The position numbers were made by a program, and so were the translations under genes. Positions 24,131 through 33,105 of a stretch of DNA of 53,977 nt are shown piece by piece (position 1 is the first letter of the stretch; each line of letters starts with the position of its first letter). Source of the stretch: an uncultured bacterium (GTDB lineage: Bacteria > Patescibacteriota > Minisyncoccia > Phycocordibacterales > UBA9973). The notes below the pieces were generated by a model. It was not told the origin of the DNA, made no database searches, and was given only the letters and a program-made list of their open reading frames with translations. The stretch covers positions 1 to 53,977 of the forward strand of contig CAIVNB010000036.1 in the NCBI GenBank assembly GCA_903907175.1, in the 5' to 3' direction.

Positions 24131-25156
24131 ATGAATACAATAAAAGTAGCAATAAATGGTTTCGGACGCATTGGAAGGGCATTTTTAAAGGTTTCTTGGG
24201 ACAAACCCGAAATTGAGATTGTGGCAGTTAATGATTTGGGTTCGATTGAAAGTTTGGCATATTTACTTCGTCACGATACTGTTTATCGAAATTGGGGACA
24301 TAAGGTAGAAGTATCTGGAACTGATTTAATTATTGACGGTAAGAAAGTAAAATTTGTTTCTGAAAAAGATACCACAAAACTTCCATGGAAAGATTTAGGT
24401 GTTGATGTTGTTGTTGAATCGACAGGGTTATTTACTTCATTTGATAAAGCAAAATTCCATCTTGATCAAGGTGCAAAAAAAGTAGTTATTAGTGCTCCGT
24501 CAAAAGGAGGAGACGGGACCGTAAAAGGTGAGACGATTTTACTTGGTATTAATGAAGAAAAATTTGGCACAGCAGATATCACCTCAAATGCATCTTGTAC
24601 AACAAATGCAACCTCACCACTTATCGCAATCTTACATGAAGCAATTGGAATTGAAAAAGCAATTTTAAATACAGTCCATGGATACACTGGTACTCAAGCT
24701 CTCGTCGATGGTCCAAGTAAAAAAGATTTAAGAGAAGGACGTGCTGCTGCACAAAATATCGTTCCTTCTTCAACTGGTGCTGCGATTGCGGTGACCTTAG
24801 CATTTCCTGAACTTAAAGGATTATTCGATGGTATTTCGATTCGTGTGCCAGTACCTGCTGGTTCAATAGTTGATGTTACTTTTATTGCAAAAAAGAATAC
24901 TACGAAAGAAGAAGTAAATGAAATCTTAACAAAAGCTTCAAATGACCCACGTTGGAAAAATATTTTTACAGTTACCAATGAACCACTTGTATCTTCAGAT
25001 ATACTTGGTAATTCTCATGCATCGATTGCGGATCTTGAAATGACAAGAGTTGTCGGAGGTAATCTTGTAAAAGTTCTTGGCTGGTATGATAATGAAATGG
25101 GGTATACATATACATTAGTAGATCATGTTATTAAAACAGGGAATACAATAAAATAA
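24131..25156 (+). CDS. gap: Glyceraldehyde-3-phosphate dehydrogenase
   Basis: The 341-residue enzyme oxidises glyceraldehyde-3-phosphate to 1,3-bisphosphoglycerate. The Rossmann opening KVAINGFGRIGR and Asp35 in AVNDL (favouring NAD) are present; SNASCTTNA holds catalytic Cys156 and VHGYTG catalytic His183. The ATG at 24131 is chosen over the upstream in-frame ATG (24044), which overlaps rsmE and the promoter. It is the first gene of gap-rpiB-rpe-like-transketolase, with 1 to 23 bases between genes, coupling lower glycolysis with the non-oxidative pentose phosphate path. Confidence 0.97.
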   Translation: MNTIKVAINGFGRIGRAFLKVSWDKPEIEIVAVNDLGSIESLAYLLRHDTVYRNWGHKVEVSGTDLIIDGKKVKFVSEKDTTKLPWKDLGVDVVVESTGLFTSFDKAKFHLDQGAKKVVISAPSKGGDGTVKGETILLGINEEKFGTADITSNASCTTNATSPLIAILHEAIGIEKAILNTVHGYTGTQALVDGPSKKDLREGRAAAQNIVPSSTGAAIAVTLAFPELKGLFDGISIRVPVPAGSIVDVTFIAKKNTTKEEVNEILTKASNDPRWKNIFTVTNEPLVSSDILGNSHASIADLEMTRVVGGNLVKVLGWYDNEMGYTYTLVDHVIKTGNTIK

Positions 25157-25157
25157 T

Positions 25158-25643
25158 ATGAAAATATACATAGGAAGTGACCATGTTGGATTTGAATTTA
25201 AAGAAAAATTAAAAAGTTATTTAGGAGATCTTGGGTACGAAGTAGAAGACAAAGGTGCTTTTAAATATGATGGTAATGATGATTATCCAGATTTCATAAG
25301 ACCTGTTGCAGAGGCTGTCGCAGGGAACGCAGAAAGTAAGGGAATTATCATAGGTGGAAGTGGTCAAGGTGAAGCAATTTGTGCCAATAAAACAAAGGGA
25401 ATACGAGCGGTTGTTTTTTATGGTCCAAAAGAAGCAGTAGAATCAGTTGACATAAGTGGACGAAAAAGTGCGGATACTTTTGAACTTATAAAATTAGCGA
25501 GAGAACACAATAATGCAAATATTTTATCTTTAGGTTTGCGATTCCAAACTATTGACGAAGCAAAATTTGCCGCTGAATTATTTTTGTCTTCAAAGTTTTC
25601 TGGAGAAGAAAGACATATTAGAAGAATAAATAAAATTGATTAA
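25158..25643 (+). CDS. rpiB: Ribose-5-phosphate isomerase B
   Basis: The 161-residue RpiB/LacA-LacB family protein interconverts ribose-5-phosphate and ribulose-5-phosphate. The opening MKIYIGSDHVGFEFKEKL holds the Asp-His pair; GSGQGEAICANKTKGIRA is the phosphate/substrate loop. The usual loop Cys is not in the GSGQGEA position, and the protein is 10-15 residues longer than average. One base separates it from gap. Confidence 0.9.
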   Translation: MKIYIGSDHVGFEFKEKLKSYLGDLGYEVEDKGAFKYDGNDDYPDFIRPVAEAVAGNAESKGIIIGGSGQGEAICANKTKGIRAVVFYGPKEAVESVDISGRKSADTFELIKLAREHNNANILSLGLRFQTIDEAKFAAELFLSSKFSGEERHIRRINKID

Positions 25644-25645
25644 AA

Positions 25646-26344
25646 ATGATTGACATAATTCCTGCAATTTTAGAAAAAAGCTATGAAGGCATGAAAAACA
25701 AGATTTCACTTGTTCGAGGTATTACACCAGTTGTCCAGATTGATTTTTGTGATGGGATATATGTTCCTTCAAAAACTTGGCCATTTTCTACAGGTGGATT
25801 TGAAGATGAGAATTTTTTAAAAATTTTAGAAGAACAAGAAGGAATGCCATTTTGGGAAGACATTGAATTCGAATTAGACATGATGGTAGTTGATGCAGTT
25901 TCGAATTTTGATATCTACACAAAACTCGGGCCAAAAAGAATTATTTTTCATATTGGAGCAGTTGGAGACTTGAATGAATTTAAAGATTTTCTTGAAGGAA
26001 TGGATGTATATATTCGTGATTCTATTGAAATAGGGTTAGCCGTAAAACCAAGCACTGAGAATGAGAAGATTTTCCCATTAGTAAATCATGTTGATTTTAT
26101 TCAATGTATGGGGAACGACAAAATAGGTCAACAAGGAGTAGAATTAGACCCGAAAGTGTATGAGAAAATAAAAAGTTTAAGAGAAAAATATCCTGATTTA
26201 CCAATTGCAGTTGATATTGGGGTAAATGGCGAGACAGCACCATTGCTTATTGAAGCGGGAGTGACAAAGCTTGTTGCTGGATCGATGGTTTTTAGATCAG
26301 AAGATATACGAGAGACGATTAATTATTTGGAGAATTTAGGATAA
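25646..26344 (+). CDS. Divergent ribulose-phosphate 3-epimerase-like TIM barrel
   Basis: The 232-residue protein has the Rpe strand order: IIPAILEKSYEG, VVQIDFCDGIYVPSKTWPF in place of the usual HVDVMDGHFVPN, ELDMMV in place of DxHLMV, and a C-terminal AVDIGVNGETAPLLIEAG with VAGSMVF phosphate loop. The metal-binding His residues of typical Rpe are replaced at two of the expected places. The operon needs an epimerase between rpiB and transketolase, so Rpe activity is the best guess, but catalysis is not proven by the sequence. Confidence 0.7.
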   Translation: MIDIIPAILEKSYEGMKNKISLVRGITPVVQIDFCDGIYVPSKTWPFSTGGFEDENFLKILEEQEGMPFWEDIEFELDMMVVDAVSNFDIYTKLGPKRIIFHIGAVGDLNEFKDFLEGMDVYIRDSIEIGLAVKPSTENEKIFPLVNHVDFIQCMGNDKIGQQGVELDPKVYEKIKSLREKYPDLPIAVDIGVNGETAPLLIEAGVTKLVAGSMVFRSEDIRETINYLENLG

Positions 26345-26362
26345 TAGAATATAATAACTTTA

Positions 26363-27205
26363 ATGGCATTTTTATCTGATAAAAAAAATGAAGAGCTAAA
26401 AATAAAAGCGAATGATATTCGTAAGAGTGTAATTCGAATGTTAGTTGAGGCAAAAAGTGGGCATACGGCAGGATCTCTCGGTATGGCTGATGTTTTTACT
26501 CTTTTTTATTTTCATGTTTTGAAACACGATCCAAAGAATCCTGGCTGGGAAGAACGTGATAGAGTAGTTCTTTCAAATGGTCACATTTGTCCTGTGCTTT
26601 ATGCTGCGATGGCACACTCTGGGTACTTACCAATTGAAGAATTAAAAACTTTACGAAAATTTGGCTCTCGTCTTCAAGGTCATCCACACCGAGAATTTTT
26701 ACCGTATTTAGAGACTTCATCAGGACCACTTGGTGAAGGGCTTTCGCAATCTGTTGGTATGGCATTGGCTGATAAAATTGATAAAAAAGATTCTGGAAGA
26801 TTTATTTATTGTTTCTTGGGTGATGGAGAACTCAATGAAGGAAATAATTGGGAGGCTATTATGCTCGCGGGGAAAAATAAATTAAATAATTTGATTGCTA
26901 TTGTTGATAGAAATAATATTCAAATAGATGGCAATACTGAAGACATAATGCCACTTGAACCACTTATAAAAAAATGGCAATCGTTTAATTGGCATGCTAT
27001 AGAAGTAAATGGACACGATTTTAAATCTTTAAATAGTGCAATAGAAAAAGCCCAAGAAATAAAAGATAAACCGATCGTAATTCTTGCAGAAACAGTTGCT
27101 AGTCGTGGGATAAAAGAATGGGAAGGAGATTATCGATGGCACGGTAAACCACCTTCAAAAGAAGAAGGCGAGATGGCATTAAGAGAGCTGGAAAGTAGAA
27201 AGTAG
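26363..27205 (+). CDS. Transketolase, N-terminal subunit
   Basis: The 280-residue protein contains the thiamine diphosphate domain: AKSGHTAGSLGMADV, SNGHICPVLYAAM, and the Mg-TPP motif GDGELNEGNNWEA through IVDRNNIQIDG. Split transketolases of this size occur in archaea, Thermotoga-like bacteria and many CPR genomes. With the adjacent gene it transfers two-carbon units between sugar phosphates. The 3' end carries a GTAGAAA-type heptamer repeat that runs into the intergenic gap. Confidence 0.93.
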   Translation: MAFLSDKKNEELKIKANDIRKSVIRMLVEAKSGHTAGSLGMADVFTLFYFHVLKHDPKNPGWEERDRVVLSNGHICPVLYAAMAHSGYLPIEELKTLRKFGSRLQGHPHREFLPYLETSSGPLGEGLSQSVGMALADKIDKKDSGRFIYCFLGDGELNEGNNWEAIMLAGKNKLNNLIAIVDRNNIQIDGNTEDIMPLEPLIKKWQSFNWHAIEVNGHDFKSLNSAIEKAQEIKDKPIVILAETVASRGIKEWEGDYRWHGKPPSKEEGEMALRELESRK

Positions 27206-27228
27206 AAATTTAAAAGTAGAAAATAAAA

Positions 27229-28227
27229 ATGTTAAATCCAAATTTAAAATTAAATCCGAAAATTTTTAATGATGATGTTGAACAAGTACCAATCCGAAAA
27301 GGCTTTGGGCAAGGTTTAGTTGTTGCTGGAGAGAAAGACAAAAACGTGGTTGCACTTTGTGCTGACCTTACCGAAAGTACTCAGATGCATTTATTTGCTG
27401 AAAAGTTCCCTGAGAGATTTATTGAAATGGGTATTGCAGAACAGAATTTAGTGGGAGTTGCTAGTGGAATGGCTGCAATGGGCAAGATTCCTTTCTGTTC
27501 TTCTTATGCGATGTTTTCTCCCGGAAGAAATTGGGAACAAATTAGAACGGCAATCTCATATAATGACAGAAAAGTAGTAGTTGTTGGAAGTCATGCTGGT
27601 ATTTCGGTAGGACCCGATGGTGGCACACATCAAGCGCTCGAAGATATTGCTTTAACACGTATAATCCCTAACATGGATGTCATTTCTCCTTGTGATGCAA
27701 TTGAAGCAAAAAAAGCAACGATTCTTTTGGCTAAGACAAAAGAGCCAGCATATCTACGTTTGGCGCGCGAGAAAACACCGATTATGACTACAGACGATAC
27801 CCCATTTGAAATAGGTAAAGCACAAATTTTTTGGATGCCTGATGTAGGTCTTGCCCAGGTTGGAATAATTGTTACAGGTGCTCTAACATATAAAGCTATA
27901 GTTGCAGCAAAAGAGTTAGAGAAAGAAGGAATAAAAATAAAAGTAATGAATCTGACTTCTATCAAGCCGATAGACAAAGATGAGATTATAAAACTTGCAA
28001 AAGAAGCTAAGTTGATTGTTACAGTAGAGGAACATCAAATTGCAGGTGGGCTCGGTGGAGCCGTAGCTGAAATTTTGGCACAAAACTATCCTGTGCCGAT
28101 AGAATTTGTTGGAGTAAAAGATTTATTTGGCCAATCGGGAACTCCAAACGAACTCATTGAACACTATGGTATGGGTAAAGATTCTATAAAGGAAGCAGTT
28201 AGAAAAGTATTAAAGAGAAAAGTTTAA
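27229..28227 (+). CDS. Transketolase, C-terminal subunit
   Basis: The 332-residue protein carries the pyrimidine-binding domain with the catalytic Glu in FIEMGIAEQNLVGVASGMA, and the C-terminal transketolase domain (EEHQIAGGLGGAVAEI, LFGQSGTPNELIEHYG). It is the partner of the gene 23 bases upstream. It ends the operon and converges with the gene at 28229, one base apart, with no obvious terminator. Confidence 0.93.
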   Translation: MLNPNLKLNPKIFNDDVEQVPIRKGFGQGLVVAGEKDKNVVALCADLTESTQMHLFAEKFPERFIEMGIAEQNLVGVASGMAAMGKIPFCSSYAMFSPGRNWEQIRTAISYNDRKVVVVGSHAGISVGPDGGTHQALEDIALTRIIPNMDVISPCDAIEAKKATILLAKTKEPAYLRLAREKTPIMTTDDTPFEIGKAQIFWMPDVGLAQVGIIVTGALTYKAIVAAKELEKEGIKIKVMNLTSIKPIDKDEIIKLAKEAKLIVTVEEHQIAGGLGGAVAEILAQNYPVPIEFVGVKDLFGQSGTPNELIEHYGMGKDSIKEAVRKVLKRKV

Positions 28228-28228
28228 A

Positions 28229-28669
28229 TTAATTATTTTCTGTTATATTTGGGTTTATGTATTGTTGTTTCAAATCTTTTACCAAGAGCTTTTCTAGCTC
28301 TTTTTTCTTATCTTCCATTTTATTCTTTAATATATTTTTCTCATTTTCGTTATCACTATTTTCTATTTCTATCTCAAGAGCATATAATTCATCTTCTAGT
28401 TTGTCTATTTTGTCCCATAAAATATCTGCTTGTTTCAATATAAGTTGTCTTTCAGCAAGAGAGGCTTCAGTTTCTGTTCCAATTCTTTTAAAGAAATTAT
28501 CAAGAGAATAAATGATATCTGGATATTTAGTAAATCTAAATTTTACATTTTCAAAATTTTTACCAATTTTATTTTTTATTTTTTGTATTTCTTCTTCAGA
28601 AAGGTCAGATTTCCAAACTTCTTGGCCTTCTTTTAGTCGTGTTCCATTTTTTCTTTCTCCTTCATTCAT
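28229..28669 (-). CDS. Coiled-coil protein of unknown function
   Basis: Starting at ATG 28669 the product is 146 residues: MNEGERKNGTRLKEGQEVWK, a charged N-terminal half with SEEEIQKIKNKIG, then a strongly helical coiled coil (about 65-135, heptads in LYALEIEIE and KKKELEKLLVKDL). The longer open frame (from 28927) is rejected because it overlaps pfkB in another frame. It begins 5 bases after the stop of the PfkB-family gene, so the two form an operon. No domain recognised. Confidence 0.65.
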   Translation of the reverse strand: MNEGERKNGTRLKEGQEVWKSDLSEEEIQKIKNKIGKNFENVKFRFTKYPDIIYSLDNFFKRIGTETEASLAERQLILKQADILWDKIDKLEDELYALEIEIENSDNENEKNILKNKMEDKKKELEKLLVKDLKQQYINPNITENN

Positions 28670-28674
28670 AATAT

Positions 28675-29706
28675 TTAATTTATTTTTGTTGCCTTGTAAT
28701 CTGCTGGAGCATTTTTCAAATATTCTTCTAGTTTTTCGCGAGTAAGCAATCCCGCTTGGGTGCCAATGTGTTGGATTACCGACATCGGGTTGATTAGACT
28801 CCAAGAAAGTGCCTCGAGGGGAGTTTTGCCAAGAGCAAGTGCTACGGTGAAAGTTGCAGAGAAAGCATCTCCAGCGCCAGTGATTTCGAGTGGAGGAGTA
28901 GCATCCGGATAAACTGGATGATGCCAAAGTTCATCGTTAAAGTAGAGATATGCTCCACTTGCTCCATCAGAAAGAGCAACCATTTTTGGTCCTAGCGCAT
29001 GAATATCCTTCATCAATTCTAAAATGTTTTTGTCTTCTCCGACTCTTTCTTTTCCTAAAATTCTTTCAGCCTCTTCGACATTTGAGAAAAATATTTCTGT
29101 ACGGGCATAAATATCTTTCAGTTTTTCTTTCCCGAACTTTATTTGATAAGTTCCTGGCTGGAAAGCGAGTTTCACTTCTTGGTGTTTGTTTAAATATTCT
29201 ACTACTTCGGCGTGGAAGGGCAGGGAATTTTCTCCCAATGAACTAAAATAAATCCAAAGAGGATTGCATTCTTTTGACCCATTTTCCTCGGGCCAATGTC
29301 TTTCGTAGTTTTGATGTTTAACTAAAATAGTGCGGTCAATATCATACCAAAGTACGTAATTATAATTTGTAAATTTATCTTTATTTTTTTTCACAAAATC
29401 AGTACTAATGTTTTCACTTTTTAGTGTTTCTAAACATTGATTTCCATTTTGGTCATCACCGATATTTGTCATTAGGGCGGTCGAAAGCCCTAGTCTTGAG
29501 GCACACACAGCGGCATTGCCACTATTACCACCAGCCGGGATGATCGTGACTCCCTCATAGGGGATTTTATCTCCGAAACGTAAGCATAACTCGCATCCAA
29601 TTTTATCAATATTACAATGCACGTGGGCATCTTTTAATTGAATAAATGCATCTATAACAATATCCCCAATTGCAAGAAAATCTATTTTTGTTCGTTCTTT
29701 TTCCAT
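28675..29706 (-). CDS. PfkB-family sugar or nucleoside kinase
   Basis: The 343-residue protein begins with the beta strand LAIGDIVIDAFI and IPAGGNSGNAAVCASRLG, the substrate-binding glycine motif. ITGAGDAFSATFTVAL holds the catalytic Asp and anion hole. An insertion with KIGCELCLRFGDKI (about 34-48) carries two Cys and is atypical. The family includes ribokinase, fructokinase and adenosine kinase; the substrate is undecided. Its neighbourhood (pentose phosphate operon) suggests ribose or nucleoside salvage. TGgTATAAT lies six bases before the ATG (leaderless). Confidence 0.88.
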   Translation of the reverse strand: MEKERTKIDFLAIGDIVIDAFIQLKDAHVHCNIDKIGCELCLRFGDKIPYEGVTIIPAGGNSGNAAVCASRLGLSTALMTNIGDDQNGNQCLETLKSENISTDFVKKNKDKFTNYNYVLWYDIDRTILVKHQNYERHWPEENGSKECNPLWIYFSSLGENSLPFHAEVVEYLNKHQEVKLAFQPGTYQIKFGKEKLKDIYARTEIFFSNVEEAERILGKERVGEDKNILELMKDIHALGPKMVALSDGASGAYLYFNDELWHHPVYPDATPPLEITGAGDAFSATFTVALALGKTPLEALSWSLINPMSVIQHIGTQAGLLTREKLEEYLKNAPADYKATKIN

Positions 29707-29712
29707 GATAAA

Positions 29713-29721
29713 ATTATACCA
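29713..29721 (-). promoter_or_regulatory. Extended -10 of the PfkB-family gene, leaderless geometry
   Basis: On the minus strand TGgTATAAT (perfect -10), then TTTATC, then ATG. Confidence 0.65.
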
Positions 29722-29748
29722 TATTATAAAATATTAAAAAATAATTTT

Positions 29749-31263
29749 ATGAAATTTAGAATAACATTTATTTTAGTGTTTTTTTCTTTATTTTTAGCAA
29801 CTAATTTTGCATATGCAGCAGTAATAATAAATGAAGTTAAAATAAAACCAACTGGAGAAAGTTTTATTGAGCTTTATAATTCAAACAACACAGCGCAAGA
29901 TTTAACTGGATGGTCAATTAAACGCAAAACTGCGAGTGGAACGGAATATCCTCTTGTCTCAGCAAGTAGGATGCAAGGAAAATCAATTTTAGCTAATAGC
30001 TATTTTTTATTAGCGAATGAAGGTAATTATACTGGTATTATTACACCAGATGTAGCATGGGCGACTTCTTATAATCTTGTAAATGACAATGCAATTGTTT
30101 TATATAATGGAGCTGAAATTATTTCAAAAGTTGGATGGGGAGAAGTAAATATAAATGATTGTGATGTTGTATGTGCTTCAAATCCAGACGAAGGAAAGAG
30201 TATTCAAAAAACTTCGAACGGGTGGGTGGTTTTAAATCCTACTCCCAAAATGATTAATGAAGATAACACAATAGTGGTGTCGCCCCCTATAAGCAGTGGT
30301 GGTGGAGGTGGTCCAAGTATTCCAGCTACTACTATCGAAATAAAACCAAAGATAATTGAAGTACCGAAAATAAAAACAAAGATTATTGCTAAGGATTTAG
30401 CTTTTATTGGAATTCCTCTTGAGCTTGAAGCAAGTACTATTGGTTATTCTGGTGAAATAAGAAATTATGGGAAATACTATTGGAATTTTGGTGATGGTGA
30501 TTCAAAAGAAATAAATGCAAATCAAAATCAAAAATTTACACATACATATTACTATGAAGGAGATTATGAAATAACACTCGAATATTATTCGAATTATTAC
30601 TCTGAAGTTTCAGATACCATTAATAAATTTTTTGTTAAGGTAATCCCAGCTACGGTTTTTATTTCAAAAATTGGTGATGAAAAAGATTTTTTCATTGAGT
30701 TATCAAATGATTCTCTATATGATATTGATGTTTCAAGATGGAAGATAACATCTTCTAATAAAACTTTCGTTTTACCAAAAAATACTAGCATTGGGACAAA
30801 AAGTAAAATGATTTTATCTCCTAAAATAACCAATTTTACGATAGAAGACAAGGATAGTTTGAAGCTTTCAACATCGACAGGTGAAATTGCTTTTAGTTAC
30901 AATCCTTCTCCGCAAATAAATACTTCTGTTGCAGAAATGGGTAAAGTTATTCCAGAAACACCTATCGAAAGAGAAAAACAAGAAACTTTAACTAATACAA
31001 ATTCGGATAATAATCAAATAGAAAAAGGAATATTGCCGACCACTCCGGATCAAGATTTACAGAATGGAAATAAAAATTCTGCACTTGATCTTGCGGCATC
31101 TCCAATGCCAAGTGATACAAAAGAAGAAAATACAAATAAGTCTTATTTCTTTTTTGGAAGTTTTGTTGTATTATTACTTGTCTCTGGTGGAGTAGTTTAT
31201 TATATTCGCCAAAGAAAAAATGTCTCAAAAGTCGGAGACGATTTTAAAATTATAGATGAATAA
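29749..31263 (+). CDS. Lamin-tail and PKD domain surface protein, membrane-anchored
   Basis: From ATG 29749 the product is 504 residues; the in-frame ATG at 29638 lies inside the divergent kinase gene and is rejected. A signal peptide (ITFILVFFSLFLATNFAYA) is followed by a lamin-tail domain (about 25-140, VIINEVKIKPTGESFIELYN, LTGWSIKR), a Gly/Ser linker (SSGGGGGPS), a PKD domain (about 215-300, YYWNFGDGDS, THTYYYEGDYEITLEY), a second lamin-tail-like unit (about 305-385) and a C-terminal membrane helix (FFFGSFVVLLLVSGGVVYYI). Lamin-tail domains are widespread in surface and competence proteins of CPR bacteria. The next small gene follows by 2 bases. Confidence 0.85.
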   Translation: MKFRITFILVFFSLFLATNFAYAAVIINEVKIKPTGESFIELYNSNNTAQDLTGWSIKRKTASGTEYPLVSASRMQGKSILANSYFLLANEGNYTGIITPDVAWATSYNLVNDNAIVLYNGAEIISKVGWGEVNINDCDVVCASNPDEGKSIQKTSNGWVVLNPTPKMINEDNTIVVSPPISSGGGGGPSIPATTIEIKPKIIEVPKIKTKIIAKDLAFIGIPLELEASTIGYSGEIRNYGKYYWNFGDGDSKEINANQNQKFTHTYYYEGDYEITLEYYSNYYSEVSDTINKFFVKVIPATVFISKIGDEKDFFIELSNDSLYDIDVSRWKITSSNKTFVLPKNTSIGTKSKMILSPKITNFTIEDKDSLKLSTSTGEIAFSYNPSPQINTSVAEMGKVIPETPIEREKQETLTNTNSDNNQIEKGILPTTPDQDLQNGNKNSALDLAASPMPSDTKEENTNKSYFFFGSFVVLLLVSGGVVYYIRQRKNVSKVGDDFKIIDE

Positions 31264-31265
31264 TT

Positions 31266-31481
31266 ATGTTTAAAAATTTTTTACTTAAAAAAATGCTTCG
31301 AACACAGGGTGTGCCTGAGGCACAAATAGATATGGTCATCAATATGATGGAGAAAAATCCAGAACTTTTTAAAAAAATAGCAGAAGAGATTCAAGCTAAG
31401 ATAAAAGGTGGAATGGACCAACAGTCTGCTTCGATGGAAGTAATGGGAAAATACCAAGAAGAACTAAAAAAACTTGTATAA
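31266..31481 (+). CDS. Small helical protein, function unknown
   Basis: The 71-residue protein (MFKNFLLKKMLRTQGVPEAQ onwards) is entirely helix-prone, with MINMMEKNPELFKKIAEEIQ in the centre. It has no signal or membrane helix. It starts two bases after the surface protein and is probably co-transcribed. The recurring pattern MxxMMEKNPELFKKI looks like a conserved small CPR protein, but I cannot name the family. Confidence 0.7.
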   Translation: MFKNFLLKKMLRTQGVPEAQIDMVINMMEKNPELFKKIAEEIQAKIKGGMDQQSASMEVMGKYQEELKKLV

Positions 31482-31536
31482 ATTTTAGTGTAATTTATTT
31501 TTGCTTTGTACGTCATTTATTAAGGTAACCAATTTT

Positions 31537-31563
31537 TTGGTTATTTTAATAATATGTTATAAT
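31537..31563 (+). promoter_or_regulatory. Promoter of the exporter operon, leaderless geometry
   Basis: TTGGTT (31537-31542), a 15-bp spacer and TGt-TATAAT (-10 at 31558-31563), then six bases (CAAATT) and ATG 31570. Confidence 0.7.
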
Positions 31564-31569
31564 CAAATT

Positions 31570-33102
31570 ATGAAGGAAAAATTATCATTTTTTAAAAAGA
31601 AGCGTTACATTTTTGGCATTATTGCCATAGTTCTTATTATAGCCGGATATTTTATTTTTTTTAATCACAAAACAACATATCAATTTGTAACCGTGAAGAG
31701 TGGTTCTATAACCGAATCAGTTTCTCTCACAGGGAACACCACTCCACAACAAAGTCTCTCTTTAACATTTGGCGGTAGTGGGGTAATTTCTCATACGTAT
31801 TCAGATTTGGGGAAGCAAGTATCAAAAGGACAAGTATTAGCAGAACTCAACACGAGCGATCTTCTTGCTCAATTACATCAAGTACAAGCTGCTTATTTAG
31901 TTGCACAAACATCTTATGACAAACTAGTAAATGGAGCTTCGACGTCTGATATAGAAATAGCTAAGGTTGCATTGAATAATGCACAAAATACTTATAACGA
32001 TACTGTATCTCAACAGAAAGTTTTAGTTGCAAATGCATTTTCCACAATGATTAATTCTGGGCTTGTTGCCTTGCCTACAATAAGTGGTTCAAACACGACA
32101 GGCTCACCTACAATTTCAGGCACATATTCTAGTACTGAAGAAGGTGTTTACACTGTTACTATATATGCAACAGGAAATGGGGAAGCTTATTTTTCTCTTT
32201 CTGGTCTTGAAAGTGGAAGCACTGGCAAAGTTAGCACCATAGCTACTCCTCTTGGGACTCGTGGACTATTTATACAATTTCCAAGCAACAATATTTCATT
32301 TTATAACAATACTACTTGGACGATTTCCATCCCAAATGTTAAATCTTCTACTTACTTAACTTACAATAATGCATATCAATCAGCACTACAGAGTCAATCT
32401 CAGGCTATCGCTTCTGCACAAGGTGCGGTAGATTCAGCAAAAGCCAACTTAGATCAAAAAAAATCGGGGGCTCGCCCTGAAGATCTAGCCATAGCTAAAG
32501 CTCAGATACAAGGGGCACAAGCAAACGTTGAAAGCATAAAAGCCAAATTGGAAAATGCCCAAATTGTCACACCTATTAGTGGTACAATTACGCAATTTGA
32601 TGCAAAAATAGGACAACTTGCATCTCCAAACGTGCCACTTGTATCTATTATGTCGGATGGTGGATATGAAGTAGATGCAGGTGCTTCTGAAACAGACATT
32701 GGTAAAATTTCAGTTGGCGACAAAGTTTCAATGACGCTTGATGCTTTCCAGAATGAAAAATTTTTAGGATCTGTATTTTATATTGCTCCAGCAGCAACAA
32801 ATACAGGAGGGGTTATTACTTACAAAGTCAAAATCTCATTTGATAAAATTGATTTACGATTAAAGAGTGGCCTTACTGCCAATATTGATATAGAAACAAA
32901 ACACAAAGATAATATTTTAGTTCTCCCGCAATATGCTATTTTGCAAAATGATCAAGGAACATTTGTAGAAACACTTTTGAATAACAAAGTAATACAAAAT
33001 CCTGTGACCCTTGGCATTATGGATCAGAAAGGAAATGTTGAAATAATTTCTGGAGCGACGCAAGGAGAACAAGTTCTAAATATTGGACTCAAAGCATCAT
33101 AA
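31570..33102 (+). CDS. MacA/HlyD-like membrane fusion protein with inserted beta domain
   Basis: The 510-residue adaptor of an ABC exporter has a cytoplasmic stub, a membrane helix (IFGIIAIVLIIAGYFIFF), biotinyl-lipoyl half-motifs (GKQVSKGQVLAELNTSDL and, later, ATPISGTITQF-like IVTPISGTITQFDAKIG), a coiled-coil pair, a beta-barrel domain (GDKVSMTLDAF) and a C-terminal membrane-proximal domain. Between the two coiled-coil helices (about residues 155-275) is a Ser/Thr/Gly-rich beta insertion (for example SGSNTTGSPTISGTYSSTEE) where Gram-negative relatives have a short hairpin tip. The upstream in-frame ATG at 31501 is rejected because it lies before the promoter -10 and the predicted start is leaderless. 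Confidence 0.88.
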   Translation: MKEKLSFFKKKRYIFGIIAIVLIIAGYFIFFNHKTTYQFVTVKSGSITESVSLTGNTTPQQSLSLTFGGSGVISHTYSDLGKQVSKGQVLAELNTSDLLAQLHQVQAAYLVAQTSYDKLVNGASTSDIEIAKVALNNAQNTYNDTVSQQKVLVANAFSTMINSGLVALPTISGSNTTGSPTISGTYSSTEEGVYTVTIYATGNGEAYFSLSGLESGSTGKVSTIATPLGTRGLFIQFPSNNISFYNNTTWTISIPNVKSSTYLTYNNAYQSALQSQSQAIASAQGAVDSAKANLDQKKSGARPEDLAIAKAQIQGAQANVESIKAKLENAQIVTPISGTITQFDAKIGQLASPNVPLVSIMSDGGYEVDAGASETDIGKISVGDKVSMTLDAFQNEKFLGSVFYIAPAATNTGGVITYKVKISFDKIDLRLKSGLTANIDIETKHKDNILVLPQYAILQNDQGTFVETLLNNKVIQNPVTLGIMDQKGNVEIISGATQGEQVLNIGLKAS

Positions 33103-33105
33103 ATA

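Noticed and set aside
28670..28927. N-terminal extension of the coiled-coil gene
   Set aside because: It runs antiphase through the PfkB-family kinase gene on the same strand; the 28669 start directly follows the kinase stop.
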